Positions 11,897 through 23,264 of a stretch of DNA of 64,000 bases are shown here, piece after piece. The notes under the pieces are model-generated. The model did no database searches. It was not told the DNA's origin and was given only the letters and a program-made list of their open reading frames with translations. Source of the DNA: Eretmocerus hayati (Eukaryota > Arthropoda > Insecta > Hymenoptera > Aphelinidae); contig CM056743.1 of assembly GCA_029851415.1 (NCBI GenBank), forward strand, positions 73,305,186 through 73,369,185, given 5' to 3'. The first letter of the stretch is position 1. Every line of letters begins with the position of its first letter. A program made the translations under genes and the position numbers.

Positions 11897-12490
11897 TGTT
11901 ACGGAAATTCGTAACGTGGGTTCTTTTATATTGCACCTGGGGAGTCCTGACTCGGCAGGTAGGTAGGTGGAAATTTGGAAGTGAAATAAATACCAAGGGA
12001 ATCCCTAGAGCTGCGTTAATTAATCCGGAAGTACAATTACGAGAGAAAGACTTCACAAAGTACTGGGGTTGACTCTACTTGAGTGGAGTCCGTCAAAGGC
12101 TGCGGTACTCGACTCGGAATGGCGTTAATGAACGATGTAGTCAGGTCGATAGGTGAGTTCGTACTGAGAACTAGAAGCCCGGCGCGTGATTCTAAGGACA
12201 AACGTACGTGACGAGAGCTCGCGGTGTACTGCGGTTCTAAGAGCTCGAAACGTACTCGACGGAGTCTCGCGGTAAACTGCGAATCTAAGCCCCTTGCCAG
12301 AGCTTTTGAGCTCTATTTATACTCTCTCAGACCCCGCGTTTCTCCTTCGTTCGTGGCTAGGAGAAACGCAGGTGAGGCGTGGCAGCGCTTTGTCTTCGCA
12401 CCCCTCGTCTAGACTTGGGCGCTACTCGCGGTTTCTCGAAGCTTCTCCTAGCTTCTCGAAGTCTCCGCTTCTCTGTATGCCTATACATTA
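11897..12490 (+). repeat. Possible solo LTR
   Basis: Begins TGTTACGGAAATTCGTAACG, a start resembling LTRs of insect Ty3/gypsy elements. It becomes GC-rich and contains CTATTTATACTCTC (about 12310-12323), which could serve as a TATA box. No second copy, target duplication or primer site was found. The right end is a guess. It could instead be part of the 5' UTR of the downstream non-LTR element. Confidence 0.25.
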
Positions 12491-12699
12491 AGATACATGG
12501 TATATCTATAGCTTACAATACAAGGTACGTCTATATGTTAGAATACCAGCTATGGTGTACGCATATACTCCCATATGCGGAGTACATATAGTACACATTC
12601 GCGGTGGCGCTGTGAGTATAGTCAGACGTGTTTCGCTTCGCTCCCGATTTACTCATCATACTCACGTTATATTTACTTCCCCCGTGGAAGCTCTGTTTT

Positions 12700-12788
12700 C
12701 AGGTAATCCTGGGCACCTGTTGGCTCTCATCTACGCGAGCAGAAACGGCACAGGCTCGCATTTTGAGCCAGGGTGTCCCGATTACCTG
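12700..12788 (+). promoter_or_regulatory. Nested hairpin in the 5' UTR of the CR1/L2-group element
   Basis: CAGGTAATC at 12700-12708 pairs with GATTACCTG at 12780-12788, GGGCACC pairs approximately with AGGGTGTCC, and TTGGCTC (12720-12726) pairs with GAGCCAG (12765-12771). Inside, GCGAGC (12735-12740) pairs with GCTCGC (12754-12759). The result is a multi-stem structure about 300 bases before ORF1. Its function is unknown; a role in translation or RNA processing is inference only. Confidence 0.45.
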
Positions 12789-13034
12789 CAAGTCTTGAGG
12801 TTAGGAAGAGCACGCGGTCTCCGGTGCCGAGCATTTGCCCGCGCCGCAACCCACACATCGTTGCGGCAGACGTTGAAGATTCGTCGAGCTAACCTACACA
12901 CATTCACCTCCCTGATTGATGGGCGTGTTGGGCTAATACATCTACGTGTTCTGCTATATACATCAACGACTACATGAACATTTATCACGTCATAGTGCGC
13001 GAGAGCACCGACAGTGACATGTGCGAATTATATT

Positions 13035-14222
13035 ATGCCTAGGACCAAGCTACGATCCACCAGCCCGAAGTGCAAGAAATCTGTGAAAGGTAGTGCTCGA
13101 TTCATTAGGTGCGCGCAGTGCAAATTTCCATTTCACATCGAGTGTTTAGAATCACCCCCTTCCCTTCCGTCGCCTGCCTTCACTTGTGCCAGCTGTAGTC
13201 AAGTCGCGCTCTTGCATTTACCTTGTCCGTCGTCTGCTAGCCCAGCTGTCTCTCCGTGTCGCGGTGTGTGTACGAGTTCTCCTCGCCCCGCGTCTGCCAC
13301 CAAGCGTCCGCGATCTTCACCGCCCTCCTCCGATTGTGAGCCTTCGCCTAAATCGCTCTGCATAGATCCAGGCCGCGCTGATTCTTGTCCGTTGCCCAAT
13401 TTTATCGCTATGGAATCCAGTGAATTTGCGAATTTTATCGACGATCCTAATACTCCTCCTTACATAAAAGCGCTTTATTCTGATCTGATGAAAACAACCA
13501 GTACCGGGCTGGATCAAATGCGCTCAGAGATCAATACCTTATCGACTGAATTCGATGAATCCCAGACTGCGAACGCGAATGCAATCCGTGATCTTCGTAA
13601 CGAATACCGGAGTGAGATCCTTAACACGCGTTCGTTAACCGATACGCTAGAGATCAAGTTCAGTGGGATACCTAACGAATTGATGCAATCACCAAGAGAA
13701 GCCGCAATGATCTTACACGCTTCTCTCGGTTGTGCCGAAGCAGACCAATTCATTTTTCAATGCCGCATATGGCAGCCCCGGAAAGCAGATGCTACTACTC
13801 CTTCTGCTTCCTCACAGTTTCAATCCAATGCGTCGTCTGCTCCATCCACGTCTGGGCAACAAAACACGCCGAAACAAACCCCGTTTTCCTCGTTAGTAGT
13901 GAAATACGCATCTTCTGCTGTCCGTGACGCAGTCCGTATGAGCTGTGGCAAACTCAAAGACCAAACTGCTGCATCAATTTTTGGCACGGGCGGAACCAAC
14001 CCAATTTATGCTTCACCAACTTTACCTGGTCCCATCTACCGCATTTGGCGTGACGCACTCGCAGCTTCTAAATCTTTGGGATATGCCCGTCCCGTCATTC
14101 GTGGGCTCGCGATTTATATGAGGCAGCATCGTAATTCCTCGCTCATCCCCATTCTCAATTCAGATGATCTCAAAAATCTCTCCCCTCTTGCTCCTCCTGA
14201 TGATTCGTCAATGGATCAATGA
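13035..14222 (+). CDS. CR1/L2-group ORF1 protein with PHD-like finger
   Basis: Open for 395 codons from the ATG at 13035 (MPRTKL) to TGA 14220-14222. An upstream GTG at 13014 is in frame but is not a likely start. The N-terminal finger reads (numbering from GTG) Ser17..Cys20, Cys33..Cys36, His41..Cys44, Cys58..Cys61. This is the C4HC3 pattern of a PHD finger with the first cysteine replaced by serine. A proline/serine-rich linker follows, then a predicted coiled-coil-like stretch (EINTLSTEFDESQ..IRDLRNEYRSEI), and then an RRM-like region beginning LEIKFSGIPNEL. ORF1 proteins of this group bind element RNA and assist target-primed reverse transcription. The frame is intact although ORF2 is broken. 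Confidence 0.8.
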   Translation: MPRTKLRSTSPKCKKSVKGSARFIRCAQCKFPFHIECLESPPSLPSPAFTCASCSQVALLHLPCPSSASPAVSPCRGVCTSSPRPASATKRPRSSPPSSDCEPSPKSLCIDPGRADSCPLPNFIAMESSEFANFIDDPNTPPYIKALYSDLMKTTSTGLDQMRSEINTLSTEFDESQTANANAIRDLRNEYRSEILNTRSLTDTLEIKFSGIPNELMQSPREAAMILHASLGCAEADQFIFQCRIWQPRKADATTPSASSQFQSNASSAPSTSGQQNTPKQTPFSSLVVKYASSAVRDAVRMSCGKLKDQTAASIFGTGGTNPIYASPTLPGPIYRIWRDALAASKSLGYARPVIRGLAIYMRQHRNSSLIPILNSDDLKNLSPLAPPDDSSMDQ

Positions 14223-17200
14223 TGTAAACATGGTCTGATTGAGCACACCTCCAGCAACGAGCGGCCTACCACCTCTTCACTCACAATTGGACATATTAAT
14301 ATTAGCAGGCTAGGCACTCATTTTAATTTACTGGAATTTCAATCGTCGCTGAGGCATTATGACATTATTGCTCTGAGTGAAAGATTCCTAAAACCTCAAG
14401 ATTCCGCAGCGCCCTACAATCTAGACGGATTTACTTTTTTTCGTCATGATAGGATCGGTAAAGTGGGTGGCGGTGTTGGCTTGTACGTTCGTTCTCATTT
14501 TGAAGTGAAAATTTTAATGTCATCTGAGCAGTTATTCTGTAATCAAGTCGACTTCGCCATATATGAAATAAGAATCGGTAAAACAAAATTGCTTTTCGCT
14601 GTTGTATATAAAAGACCTCCTGCTGCTCTTCCAGCTACCTTTTTTGATGCCATCTCCCCCCTTCTCCCCCTGTACACTCACACTGTTATCACCGGGGACT
14701 TCAACATGAATATGGCCCAAAATTGTTCTGATTCGAAAGCTCTTCTAAATTACCTCGACCCATGTTTACTTAACGTCGTGAGTACCAGCCCTACTCATCA
14801 CACTTTCTATTCCACCGATGGCACAAATCGTCACACCTGCATAGACCTATTCATTGTTCGTTCACTCTCGTCTATTATCGAATTCAGACAATCGCAAGCC
14901 CCATTCATCGATGGTCACGATTTTATTGAAATAGACTATTCGCTTGTCACTCCAACCCCACCGCCCAAAGAATTTGCTACTCGCTGCCTATCTCGGCTTG
15001 ATCCTCTTGAATTGTCTGCAGAGCTCACGAGCAAAATAGATCCAAATATTTTCCCACTCCACCCAGAGCCTACTCGATCAGACCAACCTAATATTTCCAA
15101 CATCTCTGTAAATACTGTAAATAATGTAAATATGTTTTCTAGATTAAGCCTACCCGATTTTAGCCTACCCGTTCTCTCATCATTGGGCGCAAATGACATC
15201 GATGGCAGATCGGTACATATCTCTTCTGTTGCCCTCTCTGCATTTGATCAGCTGTCGCCCACAAAAATCATCAAGGCATCTTCTCAGCATAAACCCTGGG
15301 TGACAGCTGATATCAAGCGCTTGATATGGCAGCGTGACCGTATGTATCGTGCCGCATCGCGCTCTTCTTCCGACGCCAAGTACGAGCAGTATCGGTCCCT
15401 TTGCAATCAACAAAAACAAATGTAGATCAGCTCGCCTCGATGCCGCGCCCGACCCTAAATCCAAGTGGAGAGAACTGCGTAAACTTGGAATACTGTCTCA
15501 AAGACTTCCTTCGCCGCTTACGCACTTCTCAGCTGATGCACTCACTAATCACTACGCTGCGGTCGCATCAACTTCTGAGCCACTCTCGGACACCGATCTT
15601 GACCGTGTGTGTCAAAGACCTATACCAGAGCATGTTCCCTGTTTGACTCTCATCCCATCTCACTTAGTGACGTTCTCCGAGCTCATGCCACTAGCACTTC
15701 ACGCGGTATGGGCGCCGATACCATCTCATCGGGCATGCTGAAGTGTGCAATTCCGACACTTGCCCCATATTATACACAGCTCTTCAATGAATCCTTATCT
15801 GCTGGTTATTTTTCTTCCAACTGGAAGAAAGCCTCAATCGTTCTATTAGTAGAGACTACCCCACTTTCGTCTATCTCTGATACGCGCCCCATCGCCCAAC
15901 TCCTTGAGGCCTCAAAAATTTTGGAAAGATTAGTACATGAGCAACTCATGTCGCATCTGTCGGAGCACAAACTGCTTAATCCCTCCCAATCTGGTTTCCG
16001 CCCTTCACACTCTACACAGACTGCTCTAATACAACTTCTAGAAGGAACCTGTCAGGCAGTAGATAAACGCATGCTGACGGTGCTGATATCCTTTGACTTT
16101 TCAAAGGCATTTGACACCGTCTCACATGCTAAACTCCTCCTGAAACTTAGAAAAATCGGTTGCACAGACAGAGTAGTGAGATGGTTTGCTAGCTATCTTT
16201 GCGATAGAACTCAAGTGGTACGGTCTGAAAATGGATCGCACTCAGAATGGAAAACACTTCCCACAGGCGTGCCCCAAGGTAGTTGTTTGGATCTTCTTCT
16301 CTTTGTTATCCACATCAATGATCTTCCCGACTGCTTAAATCCCGAGGTCAAGAGAATAATCCACGCTGATGACACTCAAATTTACCATCATTGCCGACCA
16401 TCTGAGCTACCAGCCTGCATTGCACTCCTTAATCGTGATGCTAGTGCCATCGTTCGATGGGCGTCTGAGAATGGACTCAAGTTGAATCCCAAGAAAACTA
16501 CTGCCATTATTCTCGGAAGTAAACCCAACCTCAAGCTAGTCAAACTAGACGAACTGCCGGAAATAGTTGTGGCTGGGTCAGAAATACCATATTCGTCGTC
16601 CATCAAGAGTCTTGGAGTCCATATCTCTTCCAAGTTAGACTGGACCACTCAGGTCAATAGTATTATCCGTCGTGTGCACGGGGCACTCTACGCCCTACGA
16701 TGGCACCGAGGTGCCCTTTCTCGACCGCTTCGACAAAAGCTCGTGCAGAGCCTCGCTCTGCCTCATCTCGATTATGCAGCTCCCGTAATACATCACATGC
16801 AACAATACCTCGATGTCAAACTCCAACGCCTTATGAATGCATGCATTCGGTTTGTTTACGGAAATATTCCATGGCGCTCGCATGTCTCGCCGTACCGACT
16901 CTCGCTCGGCTGGTTGTCTACCAAGCGCAGGCGCTTATATCTGACAGGCTGTCTCGCCTTCAAAATCCTCACGACCGGAGAGCCCTCCCTTCTTCACTCT
17001 TCGTTCAAATTGAAGTATGTCGATGCACCCCCTCCGTACCCTAGAAGACACCAAGCTGAGGTCTTAGAGTGCAGAACTCCTCGTACCGAAACATGGAGGC
17101 AGTCCTTCATCATTTCTGCCTCCGAGCTGATCAACTCTCTGCCACCGTTCACCCTTGCGTATGAGTCACTCCCCGAATTCAAAGCCATCCTGTTCAACCA

Positions 17201-17297
17201 CCTCCTGAGCCAAGACAAATCCGATTGGCTCTCTAAAGCACAAGCATCAGGCATTTCTCCTATTCCCCCACCCTTGATTGATACCCTCTTTATCTAA
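14223..17297 (+). pseudogene. CR1/L2-group ORF2: endonuclease and reverse transcriptase (frameshifted)
   Basis: The endonuclease region (14270-15425) shows GHINISRL, an ALSERF block with the catalytic Glu, a GVGLYVRS block, an ITGDFNMN block and a weak GHDFIEI block where SDH is normal. The frame closes at TAG 15423-15425. It continues in a second frame to about 15640 (SKWRELRKLGIL..) and, after another frameshift, runs open to TAA at 17295-17297. The reverse transcriptase motifs there are intact: SFDFSKAFDTV (about residue 160 of that frame), GVPQGSCLDLLLF, and HADDTQIY (catalytic Asp-Asp). The C-terminal part carries the typical RRLYLTGCL and PRTETWRQSF blocks. No ATG lies between the ORF1 stop and the endonuclease; ORF2 is in frame with ORF1 and separated from it by one TGA. 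Two frameshifts make this copy inactive. Confidence 0.85.
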
Positions 17298-17515
17298 CTC
17301 CACAGTCCAGTACATCTCCGACTTCTCTTTCTTTATTAAATTGCACTGCACGCGCTACACTCATCATCGACACTTCCTCAGTATAAACCAGTGTACAATA
17401 TTTATTTACTTCTTTTGTACTTCATACATATTTATAAAGACGTGTATACTCTTTATTGTAAATCCTCCTTAGAGTCTCATGAGGTCATACCTCCAGACTC
17501 CAATAGAGTTCATTT

Positions 17516-17535
17516 CATATCATATCATATCATAT
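17516..17535 (+). repeat. (CATAT)n 3' tail of the CR1/L2-group element
   Basis: Four units of CATAT end the element. Such tails are used as the 3' signal of CR1/L2-type elements instead of poly-A. Confidence 0.7.
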
Positions 17536-20500
17536 AGAGCTAGTTGGGAACCAACTAGGTTCCTGACACGTCCGTTCGCTGCATTCATTGCTCCCCCGAG
17601 CAATGTTACAAGGATTCGTTCGTAAAAAAAAAATTTACATTTTTCCTCGTATACTTTCCTCATATTGAGTTGTATTCAAAATACCTTCAAGAATTCGACT
17701 TTCTTCTTAGAATTCTGAACTATTGTTCGACAATACCGTGGAATCAAGAGTAGCATATCAGAGATTTCAGTTCCAATAATTTCCTAGTTGAGTCTCGGCC
17801 CGATTTTAAAGATTCCACTTGATTCTAAAACGCGGTTTTCAAAATATACAGCCTTGGCTACAAGTCGGAGTTCAAGAAATAGAGTCTGATGAGAATCTCA
17901 TTGATCTAAGATTGCAATTCAGCCGATAAGAGGCATCTTTCGATTATTGTTATGGAAGTTCATAAAATCTTTGTGAATTCGATTTTCAACATCCCACGGT
18001 CAGAATTTTGTTCAATATAAGATTGAAACAATTCAGTGATCTGATAGCTAATATGCTACTCTTAGAGTCATGTTTGGAATGTCAGGATGGCTGATTTATC
18101 GAGCGGTCTTAGGCTTCCAAAAAGTTCTCCGACGGACGAGAAGATTATTAAAGATGTGTAATGATTTTACGCACGGTACTCGTGTCGATGGATTCCATAC
18201 AATTCAAAAGATTGAATGATTTGACGGTATAAGTATAACATGGGATGATCCAAGTAACATCAAGGTCTTATAGACTTATAATTTGCCGAAAAAATCGCAA
18301 TGGAATGAATGTTAAGCTCAACCAATTAAAATATAATATTCATGATAAATTGTTGAAAAGTTAAGGTATGCTTCGACTCGAAACTCTTGAATAATTACAT
18401 TACGTCTCTTTGCTACTATTGAATGAATCTAAGATTATCGACTAACTAAGTCTCTCTCTCGCAAGATAGTCATGATAGATTCAAGATAACATTCATATTG
18501 CGCCAGTTCTGAGTACATCTTCATTCTGTTAGTATTTCTCCGTTAGAGAGGGTTCTCGATAATATATATCGTAAGTCCTTCAATTGGAAACGTTGTAATT
18601 GTAGATTAAGATCTCACGTTCATGGTGTCCGACAATTTGTATGTTGATTTGAATACATTTCCAGTTTGTTACAATAATTACAGTTCCCTCTTTCATCCAT
18701 TGGTGATCCTTCAAGTTGGTGAATTTCAATCATATTCTGTAGAGTGTCACTGTTCGAATACCGTTTTCATCATGATCATAGTCCAATTATCCAGAGATTT
18801 CAATTTAATCCTTGTAATTCCATGCTCCTCCAATCCTTGCTTCCCAGAATTTGATCCATTATTCATTCTCTCATTTTATTGAAGATCAATATTATCCCAT
18901 TGGTTCAGTTTAATTGGTAAACTTTGCCAAAATTCTCTCTGTGTTCCTTGGAAATCGATCACAATTGAAATTCCATGCAAATTCATCAGAAACAGATCAA
19001 ATTAGTATCACCCTTCAGTGAAAGATTGAGAGAAATGGGCAATTTTGTGTGTGATTGCAATTCATAAGTTCCAAGTTTCATCATTGTTGCTTGGTTCCTG
19101 AAACAAATCTTCTGACAATCAGTTAAGGGATACCCCCCAGGCAACAGACTCTTGCTCCTAGTATGGAAAGTACGGAAAAGATCTCCTTGATATTGGAAGA
19201 AATTTTTTGAAATGATGGTGATTTTCATCATCCCGTGATAAGTTGAATTGTTCATCATTGATAATTCTAACTTGAACCTCGCTAACTACCGCTAACAGTG
19301 CAAATAATTGGAATCGTGAGACTCGATGTTTGATGCATTCGTCATATAGTGCCCGTGAAAATTGATCTCCAGTCACCCAACAACATTTTGGCTTGATGAA
19401 AATTTATTTTCAATGGTCTAAAATAGTTTTCACCATTTAAGTCGAGTTAGGTTAGGTTTCGCGAAAAATTACAGGAGAGCAAAAAGATGCGTCTTGACGA
19501 ATTACACTATTTTACCTATCTCCATTTTTCCAATAGGAGCCACCTAAACTGAGATATCTTTGATTTCCTCCCAGAATTGCCGTATATTTGGCTCAAAAAT
19601 AGGTAATATTAATATTATTTCATTCCTCGGGTATTGGACCGGGAGAAAATTCCTTCTGAAATCTCTACAATTATTTGTCAATAACCTTTAATTATTCACA
19701 ACGGTTTGTGAAACCCCCCGTGATAACTCCTGTCAAGCTGAATTAAACATTTAATGATGATTTAGGTCAAACTTGCTCGAATGCCTTGGTCCCCTATGTT
19801 TCTATTCCGGGCTACCCTTAATTTGAAGAGTAATACAATAGTTCAGAGTCTGAATCGGACGCAATCAACCGAACCTGATTGTCGCTCGTTCTATTTGTAA
19901 GTATATAATACTTGGCCATTGCGCATGCACGTTATTTCATACATCAGATCCCACCTGTTTATGAGTTTAAACGCCTCAGTGTAGGCCTAACGCGATAGTG
20001 AATATTCGCATTTCCACTTGCCAGCTTTAGCGCAATTATTTATTCATTAATATCCCTAATCCCAAAATATTACTTTGAGTCTCATGCGTGGACGTACTCC
20101 ACTGGACGCAGTGCCTGTACCAGTGCGTTATTGCAGACTTATCTAGCAGAACTTTTAGTCAATGTTTTTTGGTACAGATTAGCAGACAGGAAGAATGTGC
20201 CGAGTTCGATTTGAGACACGGTAGAGAGAGATTCATCAGTGCGGCGCTCCGGCCATCGGAGATATATGGGCAAATCTCAGGAACTATGCGGTTTCGACTT
20301 TGAAATTTCGAGAATTTCCAGAATGGCAGCACATCTCCGATAAACTTTTGTTTGGTCCAAGTAATGCTCAAACAATGATGAAATACTTGCGTAAATCATT
20401 TTGGAGCCCCGCCGTGGATTTGTGAGGGTGTAGAAGTTTTTCCCATGTATTTGCGTGGGACCCTCATATTTTCGTAATTCTAATTGGCTCGTGCGTATGT

Positions 20501-21599
20501 GAATACATGGCATCCTTGGTGTTGGAATAGAAGAAGAGAGATGAGTTCAATGGTTTACAGTGTTTTCTGAAGGTCTGTGGTACAAAATGTAGATGTGCCT
20601 CAACCGTCGAAACGCTCATTTTCGTCATTTGTCGATCCTCACAAGCCTCGCATCGCGACCGATATGAGGCTGTAGTAGGGGCGATTCTCATAGGCATTTC
20701 TTGAGGTACAAATATCAGTTTACACGTGGTTTCCATCCCAACGGAATCGAAATTTTCGTGTGCTACACGAAAAACGATTTTTTTGACCCCATTTACGCGA
20801 AAATAACTTTTCTCATTTCAAGCCGCATCGTCGTGCGGAATCGAGCACACTATCGTTCTTGGGCTAGATTTGTAGGTTTTTGGATGTAGAATAATATGTC
20901 GTTTCTTCAGATACGAAATATTCACCGCCCCGAGTGCTGCATCCATTAGAAGAGCGATACAGGAGAAAATGTAGAATCGGAGTTCGCTCCAACGAATCAT
21001 CGGCACTCCGACGCATTGATAGGCACAGCCTCGGGCGAAAATTATATGTTTCTATGTATTATAATCCATCACATATCCAATTTTCAGACCGATCGGTGAA
21101 CCGCCCCGCCTGTGGCGAGCTAAGGCGTGAGAGAACTATGGCCCTGTTCGGTCGAAAATTGTGATTTTGTCACGAAGAAGCGTCTCCCAGTACCTTTCTA
21201 TAGCAATTTTTAGACTTCTGAATGATGCAGAACTATTAAATATGAGTAGATCTTCAAAATGATCTAATGCGAGCGGCGGAAATAACGCGACTGTTGTTCT
21301 GACAACGTGAAAATAGGCCTGTTCGGCCAAACCGCATACTTCGTGAGATTTGCCCATATACAGCAGTCACCTGAAAGAGAATTGAACAGCATAGCAGCCA
21401 TCAGCGGGCGGCAGCGGTTTACAATTTTCGAACATCGACATTATCAGCAAGTAATAGCTTGTAGGCATTCTTACGCGTTTGACAGATATATAATTTCAAC
21501 ATTTTACATTTTTATTGTTACAATAGACCGGGGTATAACAAACGCCCTCCTTTTTTTGTGTTTTTACTGTGACAAAAGCTAGAGTTCTGTGCCTAGAAT
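17536..21599. other. About 4 kb without a recognisable gene
   Basis: Short frames only, no conserved protein pattern and no shared repeat that I can support. Around 20123 the block TTATTGCAGACTTATC resembles AATTGCAGACTTACC near 21646, just upstream of the next element. This may be a remnant of a related 5' end, but the match is short. A single pair of TTAGG units at about 19446 is not a telomeric array. Confidence 0.4.
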
Positions 21600-21681
21600 C
21601 CTGGTATAACGCTATATTATAACTTCAAAACCAGTTCAGTACCGTTGAATTGCAGACTTACCTGCATTTAATTAGAATAAC

Positions 21682-23205
21682 ATGACTTCCGGTCAGATTC
21701 CAAATCATTTAACGAACCGCCAAGAATATGGCGGAAAAGGACATCGACTCGAAAGTAAGAGTTATGACTTAGAGAATAAGTATTTACTAGAAGCCTTTGA
21801 AGCTCAGAAAGAAAACAGATTCAATGAAAACGTAACGTCAGGACCTTTTACGGTTCACATTTTTGATAATCGCGAGGGATATAACTTAGGGAAATATCAC
21901 GTAACCGAACTAGGTTTAAAACTGTTCAAAGGTGGTGCGAGGATTATTGACCTTTTACCAGCCGGACCAGTCAAATACGCGGCAAAGTTCGCCTGCCCAA
22001 AATTAGCAAACCTATTCCTTTCCGAACAATTAGCTAAGATCAACGAACACTGGTGTGCCTTTATTCCAGACAGCAACATATACAAAATAGGCATTATTTA
22101 CAACATTGGCGAAAGAATTACAAACCAAGACATTCTAGACGGACTACACGACGAAGCAAAAAAACTGATTTGTAGAGTAGAACGCATTTTTACAAAAATC
22201 CGACTTGACAATACTACAGTGAATAGACCCACTGACAAATTTAAAATTTACGCGAGGCACGAACTCCCCGAGCACGTTAGACTATTCGGATCAGTTTATA
22301 GAAAAGTAGAATATTTTATTCCTGCCGTGCTGAGGTGCTTCAAATGCCAGCGGTTTGGCCATAGTGCTGCATCATGCAGGAACGATCACAGATGCGTAAA
22401 TTGTGGTACAAATCACGACCGTGAGAGATGCCTTCGCCCTCCGTCGTGTGCAAACTGCAGAGGCAGCCATGCCGCTTCCGATAGACAGTGCGTTCATTTT
22501 CAATTTAATAAGGACGTCAACCTCTTGATGACGCAACGACAAGTGAGCCGAGCCGAGGCTATTTCACTAGTTCAAAGCCGCTATAAAAAGAATTTCGAGG
22601 AATCCTCAGGTCAAAAAATGACAGACATCTACATAGACACTTCAAATCCTTACGTAAATCGTAGAAACATTATGGAGCATAAAGATATTTTCCTCCTCCT
22701 TGAAACAGATTGGCCGGATATCGAAGAGATACAAGTGGTAGAAAAAAATGAAGTAGACCTTTCTCCGCTAGGTATTGCACGAACAGAGGATGTGTATACT
22801 GACCCTAAACTCTCTGAAGACATTGAAGACGAATTTCCCGACCTTCCTTCCCCTAAGACCACCCCTCAGGGAAAGGAAGAGCCACCAGGCCTTCCTCTTC
22901 CTTCCGCACAAGAACACACAGACCAAAACCAACCGCTCTCAAAGATAAAAGATCCATTAGAAAGTATTAGAGAAAATCAAGCATTTGAATCAATGACAAA
23001 AAGCGCACAAAAAGCGTTGCTTAAGACGAGACTGGCTCAAAGCCGCAGTAATTCTCCTTACGAAATACCAGACAACAGCAAACGTTTCAAACATAATACA
23101 TCGAGAGAAAAACAGACAAACGGCTACGAAATCAAACTTACAAATATCAACTCAGCGAACGTCGCGGCAAGACAGACACAAGGTCTACCGAAACCGACCA
23201 AGTAA
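21682..23205 (+). CDS. I/Jockey-group ORF1 (Gag-like zinc-knuckle protein)
   Basis: Intact 507-codon frame from ATG 21682. The N-terminal half (residues about 50-200) resembles the Gag-like RNA-binding core of I and Jockey elements. Three CCHC-type knuckles follow: CFKCQRFGHSAASC (about residue 219), CVNCGTNHDRERC (about 239) and CANCRGSHAASDRQC (about 256). The C-terminal third is acidic and proline-rich, then basic. These proteins coat element RNA and help form the cytoplasmic RNP that returns to the nucleus. It precedes ORF2 by 59 bases in the same orientation. No breaks are visible, in contrast to ORF2. Confidence 0.88.
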   Translation: MTSGQIPNHLTNRQEYGGKGHRLESKSYDLENKYLLEAFEAQKENRFNENVTSGPFTVHIFDNREGYNLGKYHVTELGLKLFKGGARIIDLLPAGPVKYAAKFACPKLANLFLSEQLAKINEHWCAFIPDSNIYKIGIIYNIGERITNQDILDGLHDEAKKLICRVERIFTKIRLDNTTVNRPTDKFKIYARHELPEHVRLFGSVYRKVEYFIPAVLRCFKCQRFGHSAASCRNDHRCVNCGTNHDRERCLRPPSCANCRGSHAASDRQCVHFQFNKDVNLLMTQRQVSRAEAISLVQSRYKKNFEESSGQKMTDIYIDTSNPYVNRRNIMEHKDIFLLLETDWPDIEEIQVVEKNEVDLSPLGIARTEDVYTDPKLSEDIEDEFPDLPSPKTTPQGKEEPPGLPLPSAQEHTDQNQPLSKIKDPLESIRENQAFESMTKSAQKALLKTRLAQSRSNSPYEIPDNSKRFKHNTSREKQTNGYEIKLTNINSANVAARQTQGLPKPTK

Positions 23206-23264
23206 AGTCTTCGGTCAATCACCTTTCGCGTCATCATCTCAACCAGCTTGTACATACATTAATT

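Larger units (their letters stand above)
12500..17535 (+). mobile_element. CR1/L2-group non-LTR retrotransposon, nearly full length
   Basis: The order is a GC-rich 5' UTR, ORF1 with a PHD-type finger (13035-14222), ORF2 with endonuclease and reverse transcriptase (14223-17297), a 3' UTR, and a (CATAT)n tail. The PHD-bearing ORF1 and the short tandem repeat tail instead of poly-A both fit the CR1/L2 superfamily. ORF2 has two frameshifts, so this copy is inactive. The 5' border is not defined; the unit could begin anywhere between about 12060 and 12700. Confidence 0.8.

Noticed and set aside
19444..19458. GTTAGGTTAGG, arthropod telomere-like
   Set aside because: Only two units; far too short for a telomeric array.
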